Source: Chloroflexota bacterium (GTDB lineage Bacteria > Chloroflexota > Limnocylindria > Limnocylindrales > CSP1-4). Taken from it: a stretch of DNA of 33,604 nucleotides. The stretch lies in NCBI GenBank assembly GCA_016875645.1, contig VGPE01000003.1, positions 1-33,604 on the forward strand. The letters are read 5' to 3'. The first letter of the stretch is position 1; the number at the start of each line of letters is the position of its first letter. The position numbers were made by a program, and so were the translations under genes. Below, piece after piece: positions 7,489 through 19,584 of this stretch. Below the pieces are notes generated by a model. It did not search any database. It saw only the letters and a program-made list of their open reading frames with translations, and was not told where the DNA came from.

Positions 7489-7575
7489 TCAGCGCCACCA
7501 CGTCACAGATCCGGACGACGGCCGCGATGGCGACGTTGCCCGCGCGCAAGCGAAGCCATCCCCAGAGGAGATTCC

Positions 7576-10089
7576 ATGGCGCCTGAAACGCCGAACGCCA
7601 AGCCGAAGAAGACGGCCGTGCCGACCCAGCCGGCCGGCACCGTTCGCGACCTGCCCCTTGTGGCACTGCGGGAGACGGTCATCTTCCCCGAGATGATCGT
7701 GCCCCTCCAGGTCGGCCGCGAGAAGAGCGTCGCCGCCCTGAACGCGGCCGTCGCGGAGAACGGGCCGATCGCGCTGGTCACCCAGCGGCAGGCTGACCAG
7801 GAGGACATCAACGACCCCTCCGAGCTCTACACCGTCGGGACGCTCGCCAAGATCGCCCAGATCGTCCAGCTCCAGGACGGGACGGTCCGCGCGATCGTCC
7901 AGGGCCAGGGCCGGCTCCGCGTCGAGGGGTTTTCCTCGACCTCGCCCCACCTGCGGGCCCGGATCGTGGATCTCGCCGACGAGACCCCGACGGGAGTCGA
8001 GGTCCAGGCGCTCATGCGCACGGTCCAGGCGCAGATCGAGCAGTACGTCGCCAACGGCGCACCGGTCCCGCCTGAGGCGGCGGTGGCCGCGCGCAACATC
8101 AGCGAGCCGGGGCTGCTGGCCGACATGGTCGCCTACAGCCCGGACATGACCACCGAGCAGCGCCAGGAGCTGCTCGAGACGGTCGACGTCATCGAGCGCC
8201 TCAAGCTGGTCTCGAACTTCCTGGCGCGCCAGATCGAGATCCTCGAGCTCAAGGGGAAGATCCAGTCCGAGGTCAAGTCCGAGATGGACAAGACCCAGCG
8301 GGAGTACATCCTCCGCGAGCAGCTCAAGGCCATCCAGCGCGAGCTGGGCGAGGACGACCCCCAGCAGGCCGAGATCAACGAGCTGCGCGACAAGGTTGAG
8401 GCCGCCGGCATGCCCGACGAGATCAAGGCCCGGGCGATCAAGGAGATCGACCGGATGAGCCGCATCCCGTCGGCGTCGCCGGAGGTGGGCGTCATCCGGA
8501 CGTACGTCGACTGGCTGGTCGGCCTGCCGTGGAACGTTGCAACCGAGGACCAGCTCGACATCAGGGAGGCCGCCAAGATCCTCGACGAGGACCACCACGG
8601 CCTCGAGAAGATCAAGGAGCGCATTCTCGAGTACCTCGCCGTCCGCGCCCTCGCCGACAAGATCCGCAGCCCCATCCTGGCGTTCGTCGGCCCGCCCGGT
8701 GTCGGCAAGACGTCCCTCGGCCGAAGCATCGCGCGGGCCATGGGCCGCAAGTTTGTGCGGATGAGCCTGGGCGGCATCCACGACGAGGCGGAGATCCGCG
8801 GCCATCGGCGCACCTACATCGGCGCGCTGCCCGGTCGTGTCATCCAGAACATCAAGACTGCCGGGTCGAACAACCCGGTCTTCATGCTCGACGAAGTCGA
8901 CAAGATCGGCATGGACTTCCGCGGCGACCCGTCCTCGGCGCTGCTCGAGGTGCTGGATCCGGAGCAGAACTTCAGCTTCCAGGACAACTACCTGGAGGTG
9001 CCGTTCGACCTCTCCCGGGTGCTCTTCGTTGCCACGGCCAACCTCCTCGACCCGATCCCGGCGCCGCTGCGCGACCGGATGGAGATCATCGCGCTCCCCG
9101 GATATACCCAGCAGGAGAAGATCGAGATCGGCAGGCGGTTCCTCATCCCCAAGCAGATGGAGAACCACGGCCTGACCCCGAAGAACATCGAGATCACCGA
9201 CGAGACCATGACCGAGCTCGTCCAGGCCTATACCAAGGAGGCCGGCGTCCGGAATCTCGAGCGCGAGATCGCCAACATCATGCGCAAGGTCGCCCGCACG
9301 GTGGCGGAGGGCCGCAAGCGCAAGACGGTGGTCGACCGGCGCAAGCTCGAGGAGTTCCTCGGGCCCCCGCGCTGGGAGTACGGCGAGCTCGAGGCCGAGG
9401 ATCAGACCGGTTCCGCCACCGGCCTTGTCGTCACCGAGGTCGGCGGCGATGTCGTCGCCGTCGAGGTCACGAAGATGGAGGGCAAGGAGGACTTCATCCT
9501 CACCGGCCAGCTCGGCGAGGTCATGCGGGAGTCCGCCCGGGCCGCCCTGTCCTGGATCCGTGCCAACGCGACCCAGCTCGGCATCTCGCGCGAGATCTTC
9601 GAGAAGAACACGCTTCACATCCACGTGCCCGCGGGCGCGATCCCCAAGGACGGCCCGTCGGCGGGCGTGACGATGGCGACCGCCATGGTCAGCGCGTTCA
9701 CCGGCATCGCTGTCCGCAAGGACGTCGCGATGACGGGCGAGATCACCCTGCGCGGGCGGGTGCTGCCCATCGGCGGGCTCAAGAGCAAGATCCTGGCGGC
9801 GCACCTCGCCGGGGCCAGGATCGTGGTCCTTCCCCGCAAGAACGAGAAGGACCTGCGCGACGTGCCCGACGAGATCCGCAAGTCGATCAAGCTGGTCCTC
9901 GCCGACTCCATGGAGCAGGTGCTCGAGGCGGCTCTCCGGCGCAAGCCGCGGCCGCTCCCCGCGGAGCCCCCGAAGCTGGTGGAGGGCGACAAGCCGCTCA
10001 AGCCAGAGCCCGAGAGCCGGGTTCGACGAACGACCTTCCCGCCGGCCGAGCAGCCGCCGGTGGTGGTTCAGCGGGCCACCCCGGACTGA
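7576..10089 (+). CDS. lon: ATP-dependent Lon protease
   Basis: The 837-residue cytosolic AAA+ serine protease degrades misfolded and regulatory proteins. Domains in order: Lon substrate-binding N domain (about 25-220), helical/coiled segment with the [16 protein letters not shown] block, AAA+ module with Walker A GPPGVGKT at 372-379 and Walker B ending in D439-E440, then the protease domain. The catalytic dyad is visible: Ser695 in PKDGPSAG and Lys738 in GGLKSK, with the same spacing as in the E. coli enzyme. About 40 residues after the protease domain are a Pro/charged tail not usual in Lon. The start is supported by AGAGGAGA about 5 nt upstream. It lies 87 nt after hspR, where I see no separate promoter, so it is probably co-transcribed with hsp20-hspR. 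Confidence 0.96.
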   Translation: MAPETPNAKPKKTAVPTQPAGTVRDLPLVALRETVIFPEMIVPLQVGREKSVAALNAAVAENGPIALVTQRQADQEDINDPSELYTVGTLAKIAQIVQLQDGTVRAIVQGQGRLRVEGFSSTSPHLRARIVDLADETPTGVEVQALMRTVQAQIEQYVANGAPVPPEAAVAARNISEPGLLADMVAYSPDMTTEQRQELLETVDVIERLKLVSNFLARQIEILELKGKIQSEVKSEMDKTQREYILREQLKAIQRELGEDDPQQAEINELRDKVEAAGMPDEIKARAIKEIDRMSRIPSASPEVGVIRTYVDWLVGLPWNVATEDQLDIREAAKILDEDHHGLEKIKERILEYLAVRALADKIRSPILAFVGPPGVGKTSLGRSIARAMGRKFVRMSLGGIHDEAEIRGHRRTYIGALPGRVIQNIKTAGSNNPVFMLDEVDKIGMDFRGDPSSALLEVLDPEQNFSFQDNYLEVPFDLSRVLFVATANLLDPIPAPLRDRMEIIALPGYTQQEKIEIGRRFLIPKQMENHGLTPKNIEITDETMTELVQAYTKEAGVRNLEREIANIMRKVARTVAEGRKRKTVVDRRKLEEFLGPPRWEYGELEAEDQTGSATGLVVTEVGGDVVAVEVTKMEGKEDFILTGQLGEVMRESARAALSWIRANATQLGISREIFEKNTLHIHVPAGAIPKDGPSAGVTMATAMVSAFTGIAVRKDVAMTGEITLRGRVLPIGGLKSKILAAHLAGARIVVLPRKNEKDLRDVPDEIRKSIKLVLADSMEQVLEAALRRKPRPLPAEPPKLVEGDKPLKPEPESRVRRTTFPPAEQPPVVVQRATPD

Positions 10090-10105
10090 GGCCGTCCGAT
10101 GCGAG

Positions 10106-10145
10106 GGAGCCCGGCTTGGTGATGAACCCTGCCGGGCTTCTTCGA
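10106..10145 (+). terminator. Hairpin between lon and dnaJ
   Basis: AGCCCGGC (10108-10115) pairs with GCCGGGCT (10131-10138) across a 15-nt loop; two further pairs extend the stem outward. It is followed by TCTTCG. It could be a weak terminator or an attenuator that lowers dnaJ expression relative to lon. Confidence 0.5.
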
Positions 10146-10161
10146 TCAGGGGACTGAATCG

Positions 10162-11211
10162 ATGGACTACAAGGACTACTACCAGGTCCTGGGCGTGCCC
10201 CGGACGGCAACGCAGGCTGACATTAAGAAGGCCTTCCGCAAGCTCGCCCGCCAGCACCACCCGGACCGCAACCAGGGCGACAAGGCCGCTGAACAGCGGT
10301 TCAAGGACCTCAACGAGGCCAACGAGGTCCTGTCAGATTCCGGGAAGCGCAAGCTCTACGACGAGCTGGGCTCCAACTGGGAGGCCTACTCGCGCGCCGG
10401 CTCGAGGCCGGGTGCCGGCGGCACCGGCGCTCCGTTCAGCGGGTTCTCCGGCTTCGGCGGGCAGGGTGCCAACGTCCGTTACGAGTTCCGGGGCAGCGGC
10501 GACGCCGGCGAGTTCAGCGACTTCTTCCGCATGTTCTTCGGCGGCGAGGAGTCAGCCGCCGGCGGTGCGAGCGGCCGGACCCGGACGCGGGCCCGCCAGG
10601 CGCGGGGAGCCGGGACACCCTCGATCGAGGACATGCTCGCCGGTCTGGGCGGGCCGGCGGCCGGCGGCTCCGCGCCGACCGCGGCCGACGGGCGCGCTCA
10701 AGGGCCCGACGCCCAGGCCGAGATCAGCCTCGAAGAGGCATTCACGGGGACGACACGCATCGTTGACGTTGACGGCAAGCGACTCGAGCTCAAGATCCCG
10801 GCCGGCGTCGACTCCGGAAGCCGGATCCGGATCGCGAGCAAGGGCGGCTCGGGGCCGGCGCGCGACGTGTTCATCGCGACGAGGCTGCGGCCGCATCCGG
10901 TGTTCAGCCGGAGCGGGGCCGACATCACGCGCGACCTGAAGGTGGCCCTGCGGGAGGCGCTCCTCGGCGCCGAGGTGCCGGTCGGAACCCTGACGGGCCG
11001 CGTGCTCCTGACGCTGCCGGCGGGCACTCAGAACGGCCGCACGTTCCGTCTGTCCGGCCAGGGCATGCCGCGTCTGAAGGGCGAAGGCCGAGGAGACCTG
11101 TACGTGAAGGTGCAGGTCATCCTGCCGACCGGCCTGTCGGAGGCTGCGAAGAGCGCCGCGGAGGCGTTCCTCAAGAAGGTCGATCAGCCGAACCCGCGGA
11201 GCGACGGGTAG
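10162..11211 (+). CDS. DnaJ-type co-chaperone (CbpA-like, type B)
   Basis: This 349-residue J-domain protein stimulates the ATPase of DnaK and delivers unfolded clients. The J domain is at residues 4-70 with the essential HPD motif at 33-35. A Gly/Phe-rich linker (about 85-150) and the two beta-sandwich substrate domains (about 175-345) follow, including IKIPAGV-like and [25 protein letters not shown] segments. There is no CxxCxGxG zinc finger, so it is type B, closer to CbpA or DnaJ2 than canonical DnaJ. AGGGGA at 10148-10153, 8 nt upstream, supports the ATG. No dnaK or grpE is in the window; its Hsp70 partner must lie elsewhere. Confidence 0.92.
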   Translation: MDYKDYYQVLGVPRTATQADIKKAFRKLARQHHPDRNQGDKAAEQRFKDLNEANEVLSDSGKRKLYDELGSNWEAYSRAGSRPGAGGTGAPFSGFSGFGGQGANVRYEFRGSGDAGEFSDFFRMFFGGEESAAGGASGRTRTRARQARGAGTPSIEDMLAGLGGPAAGGSAPTAADGRAQGPDAQAEISLEEAFTGTTRIVDVDGKRLELKIPAGVDSGSRIRIASKGGSGPARDVFIATRLRPHPVFSRSGADITRDLKVALREALLGAEVPVGTLTGRVLLTLPAGTQNGRTFRLSGQGMPRLKGEGRGDLYVKVQVILPTGLSEAAKSAAEAFLKKVDQPNPRSDG

Positions 11212-11301
11212 TCGCTCGGCCGAAGGCCGTCCCGCCGCGGCGAGAGACAGCGTCGATCAGGCTCGCGGGCGGCACGTCCGGGGGCGCTGCCGATCGGGGG
11301 A

Positions 11302-11319
11302 CCCGGGGCCTGCCCCGGG
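11302..11319 (+). terminator. Possible terminator hairpin after dnaJ
   Basis: CCCGGGGC (11302-11309) and GCCCCGGG (11312-11319) form a very stable stem-loop lying just before the clpB promoter. No T run follows, so termination efficiency is uncertain. Confidence 0.35.
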
Positions 11320-11339
11320 AAGACGTCGCCAACACCCCA

Positions 11340-11378
11340 TTTACAGTGGCAGCACACCTATCAATAATGCTGTCAACT
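11340..11378 (+). promoter_or_regulatory. clpB promoter with degenerate HspR-type operator
   Basis: TTTACA (11340-11345) and AATAAT (11363-11368) match the -35 and -10 consensus at 5/6 each with the ideal 17-nt spacing. The segment 11357-11377 is identical at 15 of 21 positions to the inverted repeat at the hsp20 promoter; the right arm TGTCAA is intact and the left arm has decayed. It would overlap the -10 and the start of transcription, so a bound repressor would block initiation. Control by HspR is an inference. Confidence 0.65.
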
Positions 11379-11415
11379 CTGCTCTCTGTTCCTCCCCTCG
11401 GAGGCTGACCCCACG

Positions 11416-14163
<2,748 letters not shown>

Positions 14164-14216
14164 TCCGACCGGCCGCACTCGCTCGTCCGCTTGCGTTGAA
14201 CGGGCATGCTCCGCGC

Positions 14217-14849
14217 ATGAAGTTCGACGCTGCCGTCGCGCGCCTGTCGCCGCTGCCAGCGCGCCTGCCGCCGGGACCCGCGAGGCTGACGCCCGTGATC
14301 CTGGAGGGACCCGCGCGGACACCGGTCCACTTCGACGCCAGTACATCGCGTCCCGCGGCCGTGCTGGTCCTCGTATACCCGGACGAATCGGGTGACGCGT
14401 GCGTGCTCCTGACGGAACGGGTCGTCGGTGGCGCCCATCACAGCGGCGAGGTCAGCTTCCCGGGCGGGAAGGCAGAGCCGCACGATGTGGACGCGGCCGC
14501 AACCGCGATCCGCGAATCCGAGGAGGAGGTCGGCCTCGACCCTTCCGCCGTCGGGCTGACGGTCGTGGGCGTACTGGACCCGGTCTGGATCCCGGTCAGC
14601 GGCTTCCGGCTGACGCCGGTCATGGCCCTGGCCGAACGGCGACCTGCCTATCGGGCGGAGCCGCGCGAAGTCAGCCGGATCCTTGAGCCGCCGCTCGCGG
14701 CCTTCGTGCCGCCCGCCCCGATCGAGATCGTCGAGCGGGCGTTCGGCGAGCGGCTGATCCGCTTCGGGGCCTACTCGCTCGACGGCCTGCTCGTCTGGGG
14801 GGCCACTGCGCGCGTCCTGGGCCAGGTCGGCGCGATCGTGGCGCGCTAG
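14217..14849 (+). CDS. Nudix hydrolase, CoA-pyrophosphatase type (NudL/NUDT7-like)
   Basis: This 210-residue hydrolase should cleave CoA and CoA derivatives to 3',5'-ADP and phosphopantetheine. It carries the CoA-specific signature just before the Nudix box (LLTERVVGGAHHSGEVSFPGG, residues 64-84), followed by the Nudix helix ending in RESEEEVGL at 99-107, as in NUDT7 and E. coli NudL. The usual C-terminal part, with VWIPVSGFRLTPVMAL, is present. ATG at 14217 is chosen; an in-frame TTG at 14196 would add seven residues. No ribosome site stands out. Its stop overlaps that of the convergent ABC permease gene by 3 nt, so no dedicated terminator separates them. Confidence 0.85.
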   Translation: MKFDAAVARLSPLPARLPPGPARLTPVILEGPARTPVHFDASTSRPAAVLVLVYPDESGDACVLLTERVVGGAHHSGEVSFPGGKAEPHDVDAAATAIRESEEEVGLDPSAVGLTVVGVLDPVWIPVSGFRLTPVMALAERRPAYRAEPREVSRILEPPLAAFVPPAPIEIVERAFGERLIRFGAYSLDGLLVWGATARVLGQVGAIVAR

Positions 14850-16018
14850 ACGACCTCCCGCCGGATCGTCGCCCCGGCGAGCACCACGAACAGCACGGCC
14901 GTCCCAGCCAGGAACGCGAGGTCCAGCTGCAGGGTCCGCGACGCGAGGTCGGCGCCGCGCACCATCACCTCCCGCAATCCCTCCACCGCGTAGGTCAGGG
15001 GCATGACGCGCGCCACCGGCTGCAGGGCGGCCGGCAGCGATTCGATGGACCAGAAGACGCCGCCCAGCAGCCCCTGCGGCACGATCACCAGCGGAATGAA
15101 CTGGAGGATCTGCAACTCAGTCCGCGCGAAGGTCGAAAGGAAGATGCCCAGGTTCACCGAGCCCAGCGCGAAGAGCAGGACCACGAGGAACGCCAGCAGC
15201 GGACTGCCGGCCGACGGAATCCCGAGGCCGATCGCGACCCGAGGTCCGTCCCAGCCATCGGGCGTGGACCAGCCCGACAGGCTGAACGCCAGGATCAGTA
15301 CGACCTGGATTGTGGTGAAGATCGCGAACCCGAGTGAGTAGCCCGCCACGATCTCCGCGCGCCGGATCGGCGTCGCGAGCAGCCGCTCAAGCGTGCCGCC
15401 CACCCGCTCGCGCAGGAAGCTGATCGCGGTCAGGATGAAGACGAAGAAGAACCCGAAGTAGCCGATCAGCGCAGGCGCGAAGCTCGCCAGCGCGTCCGGC
15501 GGGCCGGCGATGAACGGCGGCCCGAAGACCGAGCGGCGCAGGATCGATGCGGTGCCCGGCGGCAGGGGCAGCGCTCCGGCCAGCTGGCGCAACACGACCT
15601 CCACCTGCGCGTTGTCGTCGGTGCCGCGCACGCCCTGGGTCACGATCACCAGCGGCGGGGGGTCGCCATCGGCCAATCCGGCACCGAAGCCGACCGGGAG
15701 CAGGATCACCACGTCGACCGCGCTCGCACGCAGCGCGGCGTCGGCCGCCGGTTCATCCGCTCCGACCTCGACCAGCGGCAGAGCGGCCTGGCGGATTGCC
15801 TCGGTCAGCGCGCCGCGCACCCGTTCGCTCGGCGCGGATGCGACGTCGAGGTTCACGATGGCGACCCGCGGCGACGGCGCCGACGAGTCGCGCAGCACCC
15901 AGCCCAGCAGCGCCATGATCACGAGCGGCGCGACGAAGATCAGGCCGAGCGAGCGATGGTCGCGCAGGAACTGGTCCACGATTCGCCGCGCGAGCGCCAC
16001 GACGCGCCAGGGGTTCAC
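14846..16018 (-). CDS. ABC-2 type transporter permease
   Basis: The 390-residue membrane protein has the ABC-2 exporter topology of the YhhJ/LinL type. One N-terminal transmembrane helix (about 25-43) is followed by a large external domain (about 45-175), then five hydrophobic segments from about 180 to 385. The block SFLRERVGGTLERLLATPIRRAEIVAGY near 207-234 is the family signature on the cytoplasmic side. It starts with GTG overlapping the TGA of the ATPase gene as GTGA, so the two are translationally coupled. The substrate is unknown; members export drugs, lipids or polysaccharides. Confidence 0.88.
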   Translation of the reverse strand: MNPWRVVALARRIVDQFLRDHRSLGLIFVAPLVIMALLGWVLRDSSAPSPRVAIVNLDVASAPSERVRGALTEAIRQAALPLVEVGADEPAADAALRASAVDVVILLPVGFGAGLADGDPPPLVIVTQGVRGTDDNAQVEVVLRQLAGALPLPPGTASILRRSVFGPPFIAGPPDALASFAPALIGYFGFFFVFILTAISFLRERVGGTLERLLATPIRRAEIVAGYSLGFAIFTTIQVVLILAFSLSGWSTPDGWDGPRVAIGLGIPSAGSPLLAFLVVLLFALGSVNLGIFLSTFARTELQILQFIPLVIVPQGLLGGVFWSIESLPAALQPVARVMPLTYAVEGLREVMVRGADLASRTLQLDLAFLAGTAVLFVVLAGATIRREVV

Positions 16019-16767
16019 GGGACCGGCTCGCCGAGGCGCAGAAACGCCCCTTCGAGGTCAGGCGTGCCGGCCCGGTCGCGCAGCTCCGCTGCAGTCCCAC
16101 GCCCCAGCACGCGACCGGCTCGCAGCAGGACCAGCTCGTCGCAGCGGTCCGCCTCGTCCATGACGTGGCTCGAGACGATCAGCGTCCGCCCGGCGTCGGC
16201 CAATCGCCGGAAGTGGGCCCAGAACTGCACGCGCAGCGCCGGGTCCACGCCCACCGTCGGCTCGTCGAGAAAGATGACTGCAGGGTCGTGGACCAGGGCA
16301 CACGCCAGCGAGAGCCGGCGGCGCATCCCGCCCGACAGCTCGAGTGCCGGCGTTCCGCGCCGATCGGCCAGCTCCACGAGTTCCAGCACACGCTGGAGCG
16401 GGGCCGCGTCACGGACGCCGTAGAGCGCCGCGAGGAAGCGCAGGTTCTCCCACGCGGAGAGCTCGGCGTAGGTCCCGTCGCCCTGGGTCATGTACCCGAT
16501 CCGGGCGAGCAGGGTCCGAGACGGCATCGGGACGCCGAGCACGCGCACGCTGCCCTCCGTCGCGCGCGCGAGGCCGGTCATGAGGCGGATGAGCGTCGTC
16601 TTGCCGGAGCCGTTCGGGCCCAGGACCCCGTAGATGCGCCCGGGCGCCAGCGAGAGGTCGATGCCATCGACGGCGTGGATCGCGCCGAACCGCTTGACGA
16701 GGCCGACCGCCTCCATTGCGGGTGTCGTGCCCGTCGCGGGTTCCGGGATCGCGAACCCTCGCGACAT
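16015..16767 (-). CDS. ABC transporter ATP-binding protein
   Basis: The 250-residue nucleotide-binding subunit carries Walker A GPNGSGKT, the Q-loop in YMTQGD, the signature LSGGMRRRLSLA, Walker B VIFLDEPT and the switch histidine in SSHVMDEADRCD, all in the expected order. It pairs with the overlapping ABC-2 permease gene. ATG at 16767 is preferred because it falls 7 nt after the cupin stop; an in-frame ATG at 16803 would lie inside the cupin gene. Fourth position in drug-export-like two-gene systems is common, but the substrate cannot be read from the sequence. Confidence 0.9.
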   Translation of the reverse strand: MSRGFAIPEPATGTTPAMEAVGLVKRFGAIHAVDGIDLSLAPGRIYGVLGPNGSGKTTLIRLMTGLARATEGSVRVLGVPMPSRTLLARIGYMTQGDGTYAELSAWENLRFLAALYGVRDAAPLQRVLELVELADRRGTPALELSGGMRRRLSLACALVHDPAVIFLDEPTVGVDPALRVQFWAHFRRLADAGRTLIVSSHVMDEADRCDELVLLRAGRVLGRGTAAELRDRAGTPDLEGAFLRLGEPVP

Positions 16768-16774
16768 CGGGGCC

Positions 16775-17254
16775 CTAGAAGGGTTCCCCCTCGGCGACGT
16801 CATACCGGCTGGCCGGTCGTTCCAGGAGATGGCCGTACGCGCGCTGTGGGGGCGTCGGCGAACCGCCGGGCGCCGTGACGTCCCCGGCGGCGATCTCCCG
16901 CGCCGTGCCCTCGAGCACCCGCGACTCGACCAGCTCGGGCAGTTCCACCACGATCGCGCGCATCGGTGACTGGTCGGTCCACGCCGCGTGCACGACGTTG
17001 GCCGGCCAGAGGACCGCCTCGCCCGCGGCGACCCGCGACTGCTCGTCGTCGACCTGCACGAACCCGCCGCCCTCGATTACCACGAACCAGGTCGTGTTGG
17101 GGTTGCTGTGCGGTTCGATGCGACCCTGGCGGCCGAAGGCGAGCTCCGAGATCACGCCGTTCGCGTCGGAGTGGATGACCTGGCCCTGCAGGTTGCGCGA
17201 CCCCTTCGGGCCCTCGGCCCGCCGGTTGCCGACTCCGAAGCGAGCGATCTGCAC
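16775..17254 (-). CDS. Cupin-domain protein
   Basis: The 159-residue protein has one cupin barrel: GRIEPHSNPNTTWFVVIEGGGFVQVDDEQ (first cupin motif, with His and a trailing Glu/Gly turn) and AGEAVLWPANVVHAAW (second motif with the metal-type His). A conserved metal site is incomplete compared with canonical G(X)5HXH, since a single His-Ser-Asn replaces HxH. It may be a small-molecule sensor or isomerase; no substrate can be named. It starts with GTG, lies 13 nt after a membrane-protein gene and 7 nt before the ABC ATPase gene, so it is probably in one operon with them. Confidence 0.75.
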   Translation of the reverse strand: MQIARFGVGNRRAEGPKGSRNLQGQVIHSDANGVISELAFGRQGRIEPHSNPNTTWFVVIEGGGFVQVDDEQSRVAAGEAVLWPANVVHAAWTDQSPMRAIVVELPELVESRVLEGTAREIAAGDVTAPGGSPTPPQRAYGHLLERPASRYDVAEGEPF

Positions 17255-17267
17255 AGCAGTGGCGCTG

Positions 17268-17699
17268 TCAGCGCCGGCGGCGGCGCCGGGCCGGCTTCGT
17301 GCGGATCGTGCTTTCGGGATGCGCGAACCGCGAGCGCGAGAAGTACCGCTGGCGAGCCAGTTTCTGCTCGTAGGCGGCCAGGATCGGCGGGAAGTGGATG
17401 AAGCGGATCCAGATGAACACGCCCAGCATGATCGGGATCGTGATGACCACGAACAGGAAATCGAAGACGAACAGCGCGTAGGTCACCAGGAGCCCGAACG
17501 AGATCACGCCCGTCCAGAGCAGCCACTCATACATCTCGAGATATGGCGCGTGTGTGCGCAGCTGCCGCGTCCGGACGTTGTAAAGGATCACGAGCGCGAT
17601 CAGGAGGACCAGCGAACTGCTCCAGATCGGGTTGAACAGGTCATGGAAGTTGAAGCTGTTGAAGGAAATGAACAGGTATTCCCAGGGCTCGTGCTTCAC
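17268..17699 (-). CDS. Uncharacterised small membrane protein
   Basis: I do not recognise a family. The 143-residue product has an N-terminal aromatic segment (HEPWEYLFISFNSFNFHDLF), a clear transmembrane helix at about 25-45 (SSLVLLIALVILYNV) and a long hydrophobic stretch at about 62-103 that probably forms two more helices. A very basic tail ends in six arginines, suggesting a cytoplasmic C terminus. GTG at 17699 is chosen because GGGGAG lies 4 nt upstream (17704-17709 on the complementary strand); ATG at 17726 is an alternative. It heads the minus-strand operon with the cupin and ABC genes and is divergent from purH. Confidence 0.7.
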   Translation of the reverse strand: MKHEPWEYLFISFNSFNFHDLFNPIWSSSLVLLIALVILYNVRTRQLRTHAPYLEMYEWLLWTGVISFGLLVTYALFVFDFLFVVITIPIMLGVFIWIRFIHFPPILAAYEQKLARQRYFSRSRFAHPESTIRTKPARRRRRR

Positions 17700-18009
17700 G
17701 GTTCTCCCCGTGCGTATGGGCGCCATTCGGGCGGCGATCCCCGCCGCAACTGCGCGCCACTCAACGGCCCGGGCGGACCCGGCCCGAGCGGCATCGACGC
17801 CGGCGGGCGCCCTCCATGGAGCACCGTCCGGCTGACCGAGTATGCCATGACCGCGCGCTATACTCGCCCTCCGGGAGACGCCGTCCGGAGCGACCGAAGG
17901 CGACTTCGGGCCGCGGCGGGCGGATCACGACCGATCCCGCTGCGGCGGACCGGCGGGTCGGCACCCGGCACCGCCCCGGACGGAGACCCACTGGACGGAG
18001 GCAGGCTGG
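17700..18009. promoter_or_regulatory. Divergent intergenic region before purH
   Basis: This 310-nt stretch separates the minus-strand operon from purH. The best promoter element toward purH is TATACT at 17859-17864, a 5/6 match to the -10; upstream, TGACCG at 17833-17838 is a poor -35 with 20-nt spacing. GGAGG at 17997-18001 is the ribosome site of purH. I see no purine riboswitch core or clear PurR-type palindrome. Confidence 0.4.
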
Positions 18010-19557
18010 GTGCGAGCCCTCATCTCGGTCGCCAATCGCGACGGCCTGGGGGCCCTCGCGCGGGAGCTGCGAAGTCTCGGGGTCGACATCTACGCCACCG
18101 ACGGCACGCGGGAGCACCTCGCCGGTGACGGCATCGATGTGGCGAGCGTCAGCGACCTGACCCTCGTGCCGCCCCTCGTCGGTGGCCAGGTCAAGACGTT
18201 CCACCCGGCGGTGTACGCGGGCATCCTCGCCCGGCGCGACGATCCCGGCCAACTCGCCGAACTCGTGGAACACGGCATCGCGCCGATCGACATCGTGGTC
18301 GTCAACGTCAAGCCGTTCGCGCCCGAAGTCGGCGCCGGCGTCCATCGGATCGATGAAGCGCTCGAGCTCGTGGACGTGGGCGGCGTCGCGCTGCTCGGCG
18401 CCGCGGCCCGTAACTGCGTGGCGGTGGCCGCTGTCTCGAGCCCGCATCACTACCCGCGTGTGATCCGGGAGCTGCGCGAGCTGGGCACCACCTCCGCCGA
18501 GCTGCGCCAGGCGCTGGCCGCCGAAGCCTTCGGCGCCATCGCCGCCTTCCACGCGGAAATCGCGGCGTACCTCCACCAGCTGACGGGAAACCTGTTCCCG
18601 CCCCGGCTCGCGCTGGTGCTCGAGAAAGTCGACGACCTTCGGTACGGCGAGAACCCGCACCAGCGAGCGGCCTTCTACCGCGAGACCACCCATCGCAGCG
18701 GCACGCTTGCCGATGCGACCCAGCTCCAGGGTGCGCCGCCCAGCTTCAACGACCTCATGGATCTCGACGCGGCGTACCGCATCGCGCGCGATTTCACATC
18801 GCCCGCGGTCGCGATCGTCAAGCACACCGAGCCGGTCGGCCTCGCGTCAAGCGATGAGCTGGCCGAGGCGTACCGCCGGGCGCTCGAGTGCGATACCGTC
18901 GCCGCGTTCGGCGGGATCGTGGCCGTGAACCGCCAGCTGGACGTGGCGACCGCGCGGGAGATCGCCGCCAACTCGTACGAGGCGGTGGTGGCCCCGTCGT
19001 ACAGCGACGCGGCGCTGGCCGTCCTGCGTGAGAAGGAGCAGCTCGAGATCCTGGCGGTGCCCGCTGACCCCACCGAAGGGATGCGCGACTACGGCATCGC
19101 CACGCTGGACTTCAAGCGCATCTCCGGCGGCCTGCTGGTCCAGACCCAGGACGATCTGGCGCTCGACCGCGGCCAGCTGCAGGTTGTCACCCAGCGGCGC
19201 CCCACACTCGAGGAGCTGACCGACCTGCTGTTCGCCTGGCGCGCCGTCCGCCACATCAGCTCCAATGCCATCGTGCTCGCCCGCAACGCGGCCACCGTGG
19301 GCATCGGGGCAGGGCAGGCCAGCCGCCAGGTCTCGGTGGAGATCGCGCTGCGCCGGGCGGGCGATCGGGCCAAGCTCGCCGTGATGGCGAGCGATGCGTA
19401 CTTCCCGTTCCCCGATGGCATCGCCATCGCCGCCAACGCGGGCGTGACTGCCATCATCCAGCCGGGCGGCTCTGTCCGGGACGAGATGGCCATCGAGGTC
19501 GCAAACCGCCACCATCTCGCCATGGTCTTCACCGGTCGCCGCCACTTCCGATCCTGA
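18010..19557 (+). CDS. purH: Bifunctional AICAR transformylase / IMP cyclohydrolase PurH
   Basis: The 515-residue enzyme makes the last two steps of IMP synthesis: formyl transfer from 10-formyl-THF to AICAR, then ring closure. The MGS-like cyclohydrolase domain spans about 1-130 (ALISVANRDGL, YATDGT, GQVKTFHPAVYAGILARR). The transformylase domain contains RYGENPHQ at 211-218, the catalytic Lys271-His272 pair, SSNAIV, ASDAYFPF, QPGGSVRDE and the final TGRRHFR. The Lys-His motif reads KHTEPVG rather than the common KHxNPCG. The cyclohydrolase domain also departs slightly from the usual STGGT and NLYPF blocks. GTG at 18010 has GGAGG 8 nt upstream. glpX follows after 27 nt. Confidence 0.95.
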   Translation: MRALISVANRDGLGALARELRSLGVDIYATDGTREHLAGDGIDVASVSDLTLVPPLVGGQVKTFHPAVYAGILARRDDPGQLAELVEHGIAPIDIVVVNVKPFAPEVGAGVHRIDEALELVDVGGVALLGAAARNCVAVAAVSSPHHYPRVIRELRELGTTSAELRQALAAEAFGAIAAFHAEIAAYLHQLTGNLFPPRLALVLEKVDDLRYGENPHQRAAFYRETTHRSGTLADATQLQGAPPSFNDLMDLDAAYRIARDFTSPAVAIVKHTEPVGLASSDELAEAYRRALECDTVAAFGGIVAVNRQLDVATAREIAANSYEAVVAPSYSDAALAVLREKEQLEILAVPADPTEGMRDYGIATLDFKRISGGLLVQTQDDLALDRGQLQVVTQRRPTLEELTDLLFAWRAVRHISSNAIVLARNAATVGIGAGQASRQVSVEIALRRAGDRAKLAVMASDAYFPFPDGIAIAANAGVTAIIQPGGSVRDEMAIEVANRHHLAMVFTGRRHFRS

Positions 19558-19584
19558 CGCACATCGCCTGGGAGGATTTGCCAC

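Noticed and set aside
17700-18009. Purine riboswitch before purH
   Set aside because: No conserved purine-aptamer loops could be recognised in the 310-nt leader region.
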